A stretch of 47,247 nucleotides of DNA. It comes from Hyphomicrobiales bacterium (GTDB lineage Bacteria; Pseudomonadota; Alphaproteobacteria; Rhizobiales; Kaistiaceae). Where the stretch lies: contig JAFKKF010000021.1 of NCBI GenBank assembly GCA_017305635.1, positions 1-47,247 of the forward strand. The letters run 5' to 3'. The position numbers and the translations under genes were made by a program. Of this stretch, positions 34,155-43,874 are shown piece after piece. Position 1 is the first letter of the stretch. Each line of letters starts with the position of its first letter. Under the pieces are notes generated by a model, which saw nothing but the letters and a program-made list of their open reading frames with translations, searched no databases and was not told the DNA's origin.

Positions 34155-34642
34155 AGGGTGCCGGACTGCAGCTCGCCGTTGCTGGCGATCAGCGAGTCGA
34201 TGGCGCCGTCGGTGATCACCACCTCGGTATTCTCCAGTCCGCGCTGCAGCACTAGGTCGTAGAGCACCGCCGCGTTCTTCGGGTCGAGGCGCACGCAGCC
34301 ATGCGAGACCGGCTTGCCGAGGGCCTTGACCGACTGACTGCCATGGATGGCATGGCCCTGCGGCGTGAAGAAGATCGAATAGGGCATGGGCGCGTCGTCC
34401 CATTCCTTCGAATAGTGATCGAGCTCGGTGCGGAACGGGCGGTAGGCGCCGGTCGGCGTGTCGTAGCCGGATTTCCCGGTCGATACCTTCCAGCGATAGG
34501 CATCGACCCCGTCGACCTGAACGGTCATCAGCTGCGCCCGCTCGTCGACATGGATGAGGATGCCGGCCATGGCCGGCGCGGCGAGGCCGGAAAGGACAAG
34601 AGCCGACCCGGCGGTGATCAGCGAAAGCCATGAGGAACGCAT
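34148..34642 (-). CDS. L,D-transpeptidase (third paralogue)
   Basis: 164 residues from ATG 34642 with AGGGTGA upstream. Signal peptide MRSSWLSLITAGSALVLSGL, cleavage near AMA. YkuD core with KEWDDAPMPYSIFFTPQGHAIHG and GKPVSHGCVRLDPKNA holding the His and Cys. Short tail without polyglycine. It interrupts the plus-strand glycan genes and is divergent from the GT9 gene across an AT-richer 180 bp spacer. Longer frames upstream of the ATG lack family similarity. Confidence 0.92.
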   Translation of the reverse strand: MRSSWLSLITAGSALVLSGLAAPAMAGILIHVDERAQLMTVQVDGVDAYRWKVSTGKSGYDTPTGAYRPFRTELDHYSKEWDDAPMPYSIFFTPQGHAIHGSQSVKALGKPVSHGCVRLDPKNAAVLYDLVLQRGLENTEVVITDGAIDSLIASNGELQSGTLY

Positions 34643-34824
34643 TGTCTTCACCCTGGTCTGTTCTGCCGAAGACAAGGCGCGACGCGCGGCCTTTGTTCCA
34701 GTTGCGCGGCACGCCAAAATCCAACTTATTGAAATAAAAAGACAAATCGTTGCATGCCACGTCCGCACGGCCGGAATGCGTCATGTATGCCCGCAGAAGT
34801 AGTATATGACTGGACTGATATCAT

Positions 34825-36156
34825 ATGGTTGTGTCAAAAAGGACGCCGGGTGTTGGCTGGGAAGACGAGAGTGGCATGGAGTTCCGGATAGGCCCGGTTC
34901 GCGTGAGGTCGCGAAAGGGATATCGGCTGAAGCGCTGGTGGACAGCCAACGTCGAGCCTTTCTTGCCCGAGCGGGTGAAGAACCGTCTCTTCGTGCGCCG
35001 CAAGGCGCGGAGGACGCGCACTCGCCTGCGCGTGCCGATAGCCGCGGCGCCGGGTGGCGGCCGCCTGCGCATCGCGCTCCGCGTCTCCGGCGGGCTCGGC
35101 GACTTCATCGTCATTGCGCGCTTCATCCGCGACCTCGCGGCGGCGTGCGAGGAATTCGAGTTCGACGTCTTCGCGACCAATCCGAAGGTCGCCGCTTTCG
35201 CCTTCTCCCTGGTCTCCGGTTACGGCGCGACATTCGAGGAGTTTCTCTTCCGGAGAAGCCTCGGCGGCTACGATCTCGCGCTCATCGCCAACCAGACGGT
35301 CCTGTTCGACGATGCGAGCGCAAGATGGGACAGGATCGCCAGCTACCCGCTTCTGGCGCGAGCCCTGCACAGGATGGAGCGGGTCCGCGCCGATGGCCTC
35401 GAAATCTTCGTCGAACGCCACCCCTATTTCGATGGCTTCATGGCGCGCCGCGCCGTCTACATGAACGAGAGCCGCCGGACCTTTCTGCACCACATGGCCG
35501 GCCTCGAATACAAGGGAGACAGGCTCGTCGTTCCGGCAGTCATTCCGAAGGAGTTCCCGGTTCGCGGTCCCTTCGTGACCGTCCACAACGGCTTCGACAC
35601 GAGCGTGAAGATCCACGGCGGGAGCGGCAGGCACACCAAGTGCTGGCCGCATTTCACCGAACTGGTGGCGCTCCTCAAGGAGGAGTTCCCTGCGCTTCCG
35701 ATCGTTCAGCTTGGAAGCACCACCAGCGAGCCGATTCCGGGCGTCGGCGTCGATCTCATCGACAAGACGAGCTTCCCGGAAGTCGCGGCGATCCTCGCCG
35801 CGTCCGCGTTCCATTTCGACAACGAAAGCGGCCTCGTCCACCTGGCGGCGGCGCAGGGCACGATGAGCGCGGTCATGTTCGGGCCGACCCCCGTCGATTT
35901 CTTCAGCTATCCCGGCAACGTCAATGTCGCGCCCGAATTCTGCGGCGGCTGCTGGTGGACGGTCCCGGACTGGATGGACGCCTGCCCGCGCGGCTTCGAC
36001 AACCCGCTTTGCCTGCGCTCCACCAGCGCGCTGCGCGTGATGAACCTCGTGCGGCTGCATCTCGCCGGACGGCTGAAGGCGCCAGCCGCGGTCGGCTCCC
36101 TGCCGGTTGCCGGTCTGATGGAAGGGGCCGCGAGCCATGAAGCCCAGTCTCGGTAG
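34825..36156 (+). CDS. Glycosyltransferase family 9-like protein
   Basis: 443 residues from ATG 34825; ATG 34876 (MEFRIGPVRVRSRKGY) is an equally plausible start. GT-B fold of the heptosyltransferase class: RVSGGLGDFIVIARFIRDLA near residue 88, VTVHNGFD, TKCWPHFTELVALLKEE, LPIVQLGS, and the sugar-nucleotide part IDKTSFPEVAAILAAS with NESGLVHLAAAQGT and MFGPT. Unlike typical WaaC/WaaF it has an N-terminal basic extension and a C-terminal cysteine cluster (CGGCWW, DACPRG). Probably adds a sugar to LPS or another surface glycan. Confidence 0.85.
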   Translation: MVVSKRTPGVGWEDESGMEFRIGPVRVRSRKGYRLKRWWTANVEPFLPERVKNRLFVRRKARRTRTRLRVPIAAAPGGGRLRIALRVSGGLGDFIVIARFIRDLAAACEEFEFDVFATNPKVAAFAFSLVSGYGATFEEFLFRRSLGGYDLALIANQTVLFDDASARWDRIASYPLLARALHRMERVRADGLEIFVERHPYFDGFMARRAVYMNESRRTFLHHMAGLEYKGDRLVVPAVIPKEFPVRGPFVTVHNGFDTSVKIHGGSGRHTKCWPHFTELVALLKEEFPALPIVQLGSTTSEPIPGVGVDLIDKTSFPEVAAILAASAFHFDNESGLVHLAAAQGTMSAVMFGPTPVDFFSYPGNVNVAPEFCGGCWWTVPDWMDACPRGFDNPLCLRSTSALRVMNLVRLHLAGRLKAPAAVGSLPVAGLMEGAASHEAQSR

Positions 36157-36192
36157 TCACGACGACGCGCCGACCGGGGGAAATGGGCCTCG

Positions 36193-37284
36193 ATGATCGT
36201 CTATGCGCTCGGCCTCCACGGCAGCGCGTCCACGTGGCTCTACAACGTCATTCGTTCCGTCCTTGACCGCGGCCTCGGCGGCGCCGAGGGCGTTGCCAGC
36301 CCCAACTGGGCGGCGGCGGAGACCCGCCTGACACGGCGGGCGCGGAACTATGTCGTGAAGGGCCACATCATCGAGCCGCCGACGCTCTGGCTCGCGGCAG
36401 CGGCCGGCGTGCGCTTCGTCTATTCCGTTCGCGATCCCCGCGACGCGGCCTTCTCGCTCATGTCGCGGCTGGGCGGCTCCGAAGCATCCTGCGCCGTCGA
36501 GATAGTGCGCTCAATCGCCTCGCTCGGCACGGCGGCGGCGGCCTGTCCGGGATTGGCTTTCGCCTATGAGACGCGTTTCTTTGAATCCGCCGAAGCAATC
36601 CATCGGATCGCCCGCTTCCTCGACGTGGACTTCCGCGAGGAGGAAGCCGCGGGCATCTTCGACAAGTACCGGCCGGAAGCCGTTCGTCGGTTCGTGGCGA
36701 CGATGGACAGCATCGAGCCGCACCGGCGCATTCTCGACGAGGCGGGACGCGTCGTCGGCGACCACGTCACCATGTTCAACCATCGTCATATCGGGACCGG
36801 CGAATCCGGACGGTGGCGCGAATTCCGCGAACCGTTCCGTGCGGCCATCGACGCGGCGTTCAGCGGCGTCGGCGATGCCACGGTGCTCCGTCCCGGCATG
36901 ACGCTGCGCTTCGGCGAATTGCTCTTCTCGCCGTTGGAACTGCCCGATCCCGATCCCTACGAGCCGCGCCGCAACGGGCCGGGCATCCAGTTGCTCCGCC
37001 ATTGCTTCCTCCCGACGGGAATCTGGCGGATACGGCTGGCAGGCGCCCTGCCGCTGGCGCCGAAGAAAGCCGCCCTCATGGTGACCCAAAGCGGCCGCAC
37101 GATTTTCGAGGCGCCCTATCGGCAGGATGCGACGGGAATGGGCGCGGTGGAGTTCGTCCATGAGCAGCGCAACCACGAGCACCCGCTCGCGGCTTTCGTC
37201 ACCGACTACGATGTCGGCAACCAGTCGCCCATACGCGCCGGCGCCTTCGAAATGACCGCGGTCTGCGAGCGTCCGCCCGGTTGA
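36193..37284 (+). CDS. Sulfotransferase-family protein with C-terminal beta-rich extension
   Basis: 363 residues. Residues 1-240 resemble PAPS-dependent sulfotransferases: LGLHGSASTWLYNVIR is the 5'-phosphosulfate loop, VRFVYSVRDPRDAAFSLMSR the 3'-phosphate motif with the conserved Arg/Ser, and NHRHIGTGESGRWREF the C-terminal substrate-loop region. Residues about 245-363 form a separate beta-rich part (GIQLLRHCFLPTGIWRIRL, TQSGRTIFEAPYR, HPLAAFVTDYDV) that may bind carbohydrate; that is inference. With GT9 and GT61 neighbours it probably sulfates a surface glycan. Confidence 0.75.
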   Translation: MIVYALGLHGSASTWLYNVIRSVLDRGLGGAEGVASPNWAAAETRLTRRARNYVVKGHIIEPPTLWLAAAAGVRFVYSVRDPRDAAFSLMSRLGGSEASCAVEIVRSIASLGTAAAACPGLAFAYETRFFESAEAIHRIARFLDVDFREEEAAGIFDKYRPEAVRRFVATMDSIEPHRRILDEAGRVVGDHVTMFNHRHIGTGESGRWREFREPFRAAIDAAFSGVGDATVLRPGMTLRFGELLFSPLELPDPDPYEPRRNGPGIQLLRHCFLPTGIWRIRLAGALPLAPKKAALMVTQSGRTIFEAPYRQDATGMGAVEFVHEQRNHEHPLAAFVTDYDVGNQSPIRAGAFEMTAVCERPPG

Positions 37285-37286
37285 CC

Positions 37287-38312
37287 ATGCCGGTCACGGT
37301 CATCACGCGCGAGGCCGATGGTCTCGACCTTGAAGCGACACAGCGCGCCGAGCGCGGCTCGCTGCTGCAGGCGATGCCGCAGCGAGGGCTCCATGTTCTG
37401 CACGACGTTCTCTGCTTCCCACGGCGCTATGGTCTCTGGTCGTCGAGCGGCGACCTCATTCGCGAATCTCTCTTCGTGCGCAGGAACGGCGCACATACGT
37501 GGCCCGACTTTCCCGCCCGCGTGGCGACCGACTCGGTGAGACGTCAGCACGCGGATCCCGTGGTGTGGATGGGCATCGTGCAGCGCCACTTCGGGCACCT
37601 GGTCACCGAATCGATAGCCCGCCTCTGGGCTTGGGCGGAAGCCGCCGTCGGACCCGAGGTCCGGTTCCTGGTCTCGGCCGAGCCCGGGACGCTCGATGCC
37701 CCGGGTTCGGTTGCCGCCGTTCTCTTCGCGGGCGCGGGTTTGGGCGAGCGGCTGCTAATGCCGACCGAGCCGACCCGCTTCACCTCGGTTATTCTCCCCA
37801 TGCAGTCCTTCTCCCTGCAGGGGCCGTGCTATCCCAACCACGTCGCTGTGCCCCGCCGGATTGCCTCGGCAATCCTCGCGAAGGAGCATTCGCCTTCGCG
37901 TGAGGTTCCCGTCTATCTCTCGCGTTCCGGCGGAACCTTCCAGCGCCCCGCGGTGAACGAGACGGAGCTGGAAGATCACCTGAGGCAGGCCGGCGTGCGC
38001 ATCGTGCATCCCGAGCAGCTTTCGTTCGGCGAACAGGTGGCGCTTTGGAATTCGCATGACACCGTGGTTGGGATGCTCGGCAGCGCCTTTCACGCCATGG
38101 TCTTCTCGCTTCGCGGCCGGGAGCAGAGGACGATCGTGCTCTGCGAGGAGATTCCGTCCCACTACGCGGCCATCGACCTCATGACCGGTGTCGATGCGAC
38201 CTATCTGCGCTGCGTCGATGGCGGCGACTGGGAGGACAGGACGGCCCCGCGCAGGATCGACATGGACTTCGCGCGACGGTCGCTGGCCCAACTGGGCATC
38301 CTGTCGGCCTGA
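37287..38312 (+). CDS. Glycosyltransferase family 61 protein
   Basis: 341 residues from ATG 37287; a TTG six bases before is possible. GT61 (DUF563) pattern: GIVQRHFGHLVTESIARLWAW, a central linker FTSVILPMQSFSLQGP, VPVYLSRSGGTFQRPAVNE, then EQLSFGEQVALWNSHDTVVGMLGSAFHAMVFS. Starts three bases after the sulfotransferase stop, so the two are coupled. Transfers a sugar (in other members xylose, N-acetylglucosamine or others) to a glycan; donor unknown. Confidence 0.88.
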   Translation: MPVTVITREADGLDLEATQRAERGSLLQAMPQRGLHVLHDVLCFPRRYGLWSSSGDLIRESLFVRRNGAHTWPDFPARVATDSVRRQHADPVVWMGIVQRHFGHLVTESIARLWAWAEAAVGPEVRFLVSAEPGTLDAPGSVAAVLFAGAGLGERLLMPTEPTRFTSVILPMQSFSLQGPCYPNHVAVPRRIASAILAKEHSPSREVPVYLSRSGGTFQRPAVNETELEDHLRQAGVRIVHPEQLSFGEQVALWNSHDTVVGMLGSAFHAMVFSLRGREQRTIVLCEEIPSHYAAIDLMTGVDATYLRCVDGGDWEDRTAPRRIDMDFARRSLAQLGILSA

Positions 38313-38337
38313 CGACCTTGCGATGGGGGGAAAGAGC

Positions 38338-38412
<75 letters not shown>

Positions 38413-38484
38413 CGTTGCGGGCGCTTTACTGCCATAGTGGTCGGGCCTGTTCAAGCGGCCGGCAGAAATGCCTATATAACTGTC

Positions 38485-38739
38485 ATGAAGCCCATAAATC
38501 TGCTCGTTCTCGTCATTTCGCTCCTCGCTGTCGCATTGGTCATCTGGTGGGACTGGCAGGTTTTCTCCGAGATCGGCATGGAAATGCCCACCTCCGGCTG
38601 GGTGGCACTGATCCTCGGCGTGGTCTTTTCGATCATCGTCGGCTGCGGGCTGATGTTCCTCGTCTTCTATTCCAGCCGCCGGGGCTACGACGAAGGCCCC
38701 GAGCGGGATGATTCGCCTTCCCGGGACCCGAACGAGTGA
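38485..38739 (+). CDS. Small two-helix membrane protein
   Basis: 84 residues from ATG 38485. Two membrane helices (LLVLVISLLAVALVIWW and GWVALILGVVFSIIVGCGLM) and an acidic C-terminus (ERDDSPSRDPNE). No named family recognised, although similar small proteins appear to be common before murA in Hyphomicrobiales. Its stop overlaps the next small gene (GTGA). Confidence 0.75.
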   Translation: MKPINLLVLVISLLAVALVIWWDWQVFSEIGMEMPTSGWVALILGVVFSIIVGCGLMFLVFYSSRRGYDEGPERDDSPSRDPNE

Positions 38740-38909
38740 CCGACCGGCTGCCGCCTTCGCCGAAGGACGCCGCCCGCGAGCGGCGCGAAAAGCGGCTGGC
38801 GGAGGCGCTTCGCGCGAACCTCAGGCGGCGCAAGGCCGCCGACCGGCCGGCCGAGCCCTTGGCGAGCCCTGCCGCGGACGCAGAGGAGCCGCCCTCCGGC
38901 CGTCCTTGA
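38736..38909 (+). CDS. 57-residue basic/polar protein
   Basis: Reads from GTG 38736 to TGA 38907-38909 and overlaps the preceding gene by four bases. Sequence begins MTDRLPPSPKDAARERREKR, continues with ALRANLRRRKAADRP and ends in EEPPSGRP. The highly charged helix and the coupled start suggest a real gene of unknown function, perhaps a nucleic-acid-binding or membrane-adjacent peptide. It is 76 bp before murA. Confidence 0.6.
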   Translation: MTDRLPPSPKDAARERREKRLAEALRANLRRRKAADRPAEPLASPAADAEEPPSGRP

Positions 38910-38985
38910 GTCGGCCGCATTCCTGGTCTAGACGGGCCGGCATGGCGCACCTTCCGGTTGCGCCGTCTCAAGGGGCGATAATCTC

Positions 38986-40275
<1,290 letters not shown>

Positions 40276-40289
40276 CGGGGGAAGCCGGA

Positions 40290-40333
40290 AGCCCGGCCGG
40301 GCGTCTGAGCGCCGGCCGGCTCTGTTGTATTGT
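40290..40333 (+). terminator. Possible terminator after murA
   Basis: AGCC(C)GGCCGG(G)CG at 40290-40303 pairs with CGCCGGCCGGCT at 40310-40321, loop TCTGAG, with one bulge on each side of GGCCGG, followed by CTGTTGTATTGT. The tail is only moderately T-rich. Confidence 0.45.
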
Positions 40334-40394
40334 CCGGCCTTCCGCACTACCTCTGGCCCCGAAAAGGCGGGAGGCACCCGCCGGAGCCGCGACG

Positions 40395-40859
40395 ATGATC
40401 GAACCCGACCGCCTCAAGCTTCTGGCCATGGACGACGAGGATCTCGCCGTCATCTCGGCGCATGTCCAGGATGCGGTCCTCAAGGTCGCCGACCTCGTCA
40501 ACCTGCCGAAGGAGCGCCGCTTCGCCCTCGGCATGAACCGCTTCATCTGGGAGAAGGCCGAGGGGCAGCGGAAGGGCTTCGAGCGCCGGCGCGCCGCGTT
40601 GACCTTCGACCGCGTCCTGTCGGTCCAGACGAGCCGCATCCGCCGCGACCGGCCCGAGGCGGTGCTCGAACTCCTCGCCATCGCCTTCGAGCCGGAGGGC
40701 GAGGCGCCCGCCGGCAATGTCACGCTTCACTTTGCCGGCGGTGGTGCCATCCGCCTCGCGGTCGAGTGCATCGAGGCCCGCCTTGCCGATCTCGGCACCG
40801 CCTGGGCGACGCGGCTCAGGCCGAGCCACGACGTCGCCGCCGACGGGGCCGGCGCCTGA
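40395..40859 (+). CDS. DUF2948 family protein
   Basis: 154 residues, MIEPDRLKLLAMDDEDLAVI. Conserved alphaproteobacterial family with KERRFALGMNRFIWEKA and a C-terminal FAGGGAIRLAVECIEARLADLG. Function unknown; almost always located between murA and hisD, as here. Ends 33 bp before hisD. Confidence 0.92.
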   Translation: MIEPDRLKLLAMDDEDLAVISAHVQDAVLKVADLVNLPKERRFALGMNRFIWEKAEGQRKGFERRRAALTFDRVLSVQTSRIRRDRPEAVLELLAIAFEPEGEAPAGNVTLHFAGGGAIRLAVECIEARLADLGTAWATRLRPSHDVAADGAGA

Positions 40860-40892
40860 CGCGCATCATCTGAATATCCGAGGGAGGGCATC

Positions 40893-42191
40893 GTGGCCGT
40901 CAGGCTCGATCAGGACGACAGCGATTTCGACGCGCGTTTCGCGGCGCTTCTCGCCGCCAAGCGCGAGGTCTCCGAGGATGTCGAGGCGGTCGCGCGCCGG
41001 ATCGTCGAGGACGTGCGCCGGAACGGCGATGCGGCACTCATCGATCATACCGCCCGCCTCGACGGCGTCGACCTGAACCCCGCCACCATCGCCGTCTCGC
41101 ACGAGGAATTCGCCGCCGCCGAGCAGGCGGTCGCCCCCGAGGCGCTCGCCGCGCTCCTCCTCGCCCGCGACCGCATCGAGGCCTATCACGCCCGCCAGAT
41201 GCCGCGCGACGACCGCTACACCGATCCGCTCGGCGTCGAGCTCGGCTCGCGCTGGACGGCGATCGAGGCGGTCGGCCTCTACGTCCCCGGCGGTACCGCC
41301 GCCTATCCGAGCTCGGTCCTGATGAACGCGGTGCCGGCCAAGGTCGCCGGCGTCGAGCGCATCGTCATGGTCTCGCCGACGCAGGGCGGCGCCATCAACC
41401 CGCTGGTGCTCGTCGCCGCGCGCGTCGCCGGCGTCGACGAGGTCTATCGCGTCGGCGGCGCCCAGGCGATCGCCGCGCTCGCCTACGGCACCGCGACCAT
41501 CGCGCCCGTCGCCAAGATCATGGGGCCGGGCAATGCCTATGTCGCGGCCGCCAAGCGCCTGGTCTTCGGCACCGTCGGCATCGACATGATCGCCGGCCCC
41601 TCCGAGGTTCTGGTCGTCGCCGACAGCGAGAACGATCCCGAATGGATCGCCGCCGACCTCCTCGCCCAGGCCGAGCACGACACCGCCGCCCAATCGATCC
41701 TCGTCACCGATTCCGCGGTCCTCGCCGACCAGGTCGAGGATGCCGTCCAGCGCCAGCTGAAGACGTTGCCGCGCGCGGCCATCGCCGCTGCCAGCTGGCG
41801 CGACTTCGGCGCAATCGTCACGGTGCGCTCGCTGTCGCGCGCCATGGACCTCGCCAACCGCATCGCGCCGGAGCATCTCGAGCTCGCCGTCGCCGATCCC
41901 GAAGGCCTGCTGGTCCGCGTGCGCAATGCCGGCGCCGTCTTCCTCGGCCGCCACACGCCGGAAGTGATCGGCGATTATGTCGGCGGCCCCAACCACGTGC
42001 TGCCCACGGCACGCTCGGCGCGTTTCTCCTCCGGCCTCGGCGTCTTCGATTTCGTCAAGCGCACCTCGCTGATGAAGCTCGCGCCCGAGCAGCTCCACGC
42101 GCTCGGCGAGGCGGCGATCACGCTCGCCCGCGTCGAGGGGCTGGAGGCCCACGCCCGGTCGGTCGCGGTGCGCATGAACCAGGGCGGGTGA
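40893..42191 (+). CDS. hisD: Histidinol dehydrogenase
   Basis: 432 residues from GTG 40893. Oxidises L-histidinol to histidine in two NAD-dependent steps with a zinc ion. GLYVPGGTAAYPSSVLMNAVPAKVAG, VYRVGGAQAIAALAYGT, KIMGPGNAYVAAAKRLV, GIDMIAGPSEVLVVAD, LLAQAEHDTAAQS with the zinc-binding Gln/His, and NRIAPEHLEL with the catalytic Glu/His are all in order. Overlaps or abuts the UPF0262 gene. Confidence 0.97.
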   Translation: MAVRLDQDDSDFDARFAALLAAKREVSEDVEAVARRIVEDVRRNGDAALIDHTARLDGVDLNPATIAVSHEEFAAAEQAVAPEALAALLLARDRIEAYHARQMPRDDRYTDPLGVELGSRWTAIEAVGLYVPGGTAAYPSSVLMNAVPAKVAGVERIVMVSPTQGGAINPLVLVAARVAGVDEVYRVGGAQAIAALAYGTATIAPVAKIMGPGNAYVAAAKRLVFGTVGIDMIAGPSEVLVVADSENDPEWIAADLLAQAEHDTAAQSILVTDSAVLADQVEDAVQRQLKTLPRAAIAAASWRDFGAIVTVRSLSRAMDLANRIAPEHLELAVADPEGLLVRVRNAGAVFLGRHTPEVIGDYVGGPNHVLPTARSARFSSGLGVFDFVKRTSLMKLAPEQLHALGEAAITLARVEGLEAHARSVAVRMNQGG

Positions 42192-42196
42192 CGGCG

Positions 42197-42664
42197 ATGG
42201 GCGGGCGCCTCGTCGCGATCACGCTCGACGAGCAGGCCATCGCCCGCACCCACGCCTTCATCGAGGCCGAGCGCGCCGTCGCCATCGACGACATCCTCGC
42301 CGAGAACAGTTTCCAGCCCGGCGGGCGCGCAGACGGCGATTTCCGCCTCGTGCTCTCCGTCCGCGACGGCCGCCTCGTCTTCGACATCCGCGACGCGGGC
42401 GACACCGCCATCGCCATGCACATGCTGTCGATGCGGCCCTTCGCGCGCGTGGTGAAGGACTATTTCCTCATCTGCGAGAGCTATTTCGCCGCCGTGCGGA
42501 GCGCCGGGCCGGAGCGCATCGAGGCGGTCGACATGGGCCGGCGCGGCATGCACGACGAGGGCGCTACGCTGCTCCGCGAGCGGCTGGCGGGCAAGATCAA
42601 CCTCGACCACAAGACCGCGCGGCGCCTCTTCACGCTGCTTTGCGCGCTCCGCTGGAAGGGCTGA
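42197..42664 (+). CDS. UPF0262 family protein
   Basis: 155 residues from ATG 42197; a GTG at 42188 overlapping the hisD stop is an alternative (158 residues). LVAITLDEQAIARTHAFIEAE, RAVAIDDILAENSF, MLSMRPFARVVKDYFLICESYF, and DHKTARRLFTLLCALRWKG are the family marks. Function unknown. In many Hyphomicrobiales a low-molecular-weight phosphatase and infA follow; here maf follows after 111 bp. Confidence 0.92.
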   Translation: MGGRLVAITLDEQAIARTHAFIEAERAVAIDDILAENSFQPGGRADGDFRLVLSVRDGRLVFDIRDAGDTAIAMHMLSMRPFARVVKDYFLICESYFAAVRSAGPERIEAVDMGRRGMHDEGATLLRERLAGKINLDHKTARRLFTLLCALRWKG

Positions 42665-42775
42665 ATCCGTCCGGCGGCGCCCGTTCACAAGGCCATGAGA
42701 ATCCGCTAGGTTCCGCCGCCGCATGCGACCCCCCCCGTCGCTTCACGAAACCTCGGCATCGGCAGCGCAAACAAG

Positions 42776-43399
42776 ATGAGCGGACGCATCAAGCTGGTCC
42801 TCGCTTCAGGGTCGCCCCGGCGGCTGCAGCTGCTCGCCCAGATCGGGGTCGAGCCGGACCGGCTTCTGCCGCTCGCCGTCGACGAGACGCCGGGAAAGAA
42901 GGAGCTGCCGCGCAATCTCGCCAAGCGCCTGGCGCGCGAGAAGGCGGAGACGGCCGTCGCCGCCCTGAAGGGCGAGGAGGCCCTGGCCGGCGCGCTCATC
43001 GTCGCCGCCGATACCGTCGTCAGCGTCGGCCGCCGCATCCTGCCGAAGGCCGAGCTGATCGAGGAGGCGGCCGGGTGCCTGCGGCTGCTCTCCGGCCGCT
43101 CGCACCGCGTCTATACCGCCGTGAGCCTGGTCACCGCCAAGGGCCAGTTCCGCCAGCGCCTGGTCGAGACTCGCGTCCGCTTCAAGCGCCTGTCGCGCGA
43201 GGACATGGAAAGCTACCTCGCTTCAGGCGAGTGGCGCGGCAAGGCCGGCGGCTACGCCATCCAGGGCATTGCCGGCGCCTTCGCCATGAAGATCGTCGGC
43301 TCCTATTCCAACGTCGTCGGCCTGCCGCTCTACGAGACCATGGCAATGCTGCTCGGCGAAGGTTATCCGCTCCACTTCAACTGGCTGAGCCGGGGCTGA
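42776..43399 (+). CDS. maf: Maf-like nucleotide pyrophosphatase
   Basis: 207 residues. [42 protein letters not shown] with the catalytic Asp, [33 protein letters not shown], and [13 protein letters not shown]. Maf proteins hydrolyse non-canonical or canonical nucleoside triphosphates (dTTP/UTP/m7GTP by subclass) and affect septum formation. Eight bases separate it from yacG, the usual partner in alphaproteobacteria. A run of eight C lies about 40 bases upstream of the start. Confidence 0.95.
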   Translation: MSGRIKLVLASGSPRRLQLLAQIGVEPDRLLPLAVDETPGKKELPRNLAKRLAREKAETAVAALKGEEALAGALIVAADTVVSVGRRILPKAELIEEAAGCLRLLSGRSHRVYTAVSLVTAKGQFRQRLVETRVRFKRLSREDMESYLASGEWRGKAGGYAIQGIAGAFAMKIVGSYSNVVGLPLYETMAMLLGEGYPLHFNWLSRG

Positions 43400-43406
43400 G
43401 AAGGCC

Positions 43407-43622
43407 ATGCCCCGCAAGGCCGAAGCGAAGGGCGGCGCCGCAGCGGCGCGGCCCGGGCGGAAGTGCCCGATCTGCGGCAAGCCGACGGTGGCCGGGTTCC
43501 GGCCCTTCTGCTCGAAGCGCTGCGCCGACATAGACCTGCATCGCTGGCTTTCGGGCGCCTATGCCATTCCGGCGGCCGAGGAAGAGCCGCCCGGCGAACC
43601 GGCAAACGATAATGAAAGCTGA
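43407..43622 (+). CDS. yacG: DNA gyrase inhibitor / zinc-binding protein YacG
   Basis: 71 residues. Four zinc cysteines in CPICGKPTV and [19 protein letters not shown]. Escherichia coli YacG binds GyrB and blocks DNA binding of gyrase. The N-terminal extension is Ala/Gly/basic rich, the C-terminus acidic. Directly follows maf; a hairpin and tRNA-Phe follow. Confidence 0.95.
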   Translation: MPRKAEAKGGAAAARPGRKCPICGKPTVAGFRPFCSKRCADIDLHRWLSGAYAIPAAEEEPPGEPANDNES

Positions 43623-43707
43623 GGCTTGGGCGGCGGTGCGAAGGCGCGCCGAAAGCCGAATGGCAACTGGACACTATCGGCCGCTTTCAATATAAAGCCG
43701 ACGCCTT

Positions 43708-43739
43708 GGCCGGGAGCGGTTCTGATCCGCCACCCGGCC
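43708..43739 (+). terminator. Hairpin between yacG and tRNA-Phe
   Basis: GGCCGGG (43708-43714) pairs with CCCGGCC (43733-43739); inside, GCGG (43716-43719) pairs with CCGC (43727-43730). A stable stem without a T-tract, six bases before the tRNA. It may end the yacG message or shape tRNA precursor processing. Confidence 0.4.
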
Positions 43740-43745
43740 TTGTGG

Positions 43746-43821
43746 GCCTAGGTAGCTCAGTTGGTAGAGCATGCGACTGAAAATCGCAGTGTCGGTGGTT
43801 CGATTCCGCCCCTAGGCACCA
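43746..43821 (+). tRNA. tRNA-Phe (GAA)
   Basis: 76 bases: acceptor GCCTAGG / CCTAGGC, D-arm GCTCAGTTGGTAGAGC, anticodon arm TGCGA-CTGAAAA-TCGCA with anticodon GAA, T-arm GGTTCGATTCC, discriminator A and encoded CCA. It follows yacG, as in many related genomes. Confidence 0.96.
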
Positions 43822-43874
43822 TCGCAAAAATATTAATGAAATCAAATAATTAGACGCGACGAGGGATAGCTGAT

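Noticed and set aside
34643-34770. Possible EcfG-type promoter (GGAAC) upstream of the third L,D-transpeptidase
   Set aside because: The GGAAC is present, but about 17 bases later the sequence is CCTTG rather than the CGTT expected at -10.
42729-42736. C8 tract upstream of maf as a phase-variable promoter
   Set aside because: A single short homopolymer in GC-rich DNA is weak evidence and its position relative to a promoter is unknown.
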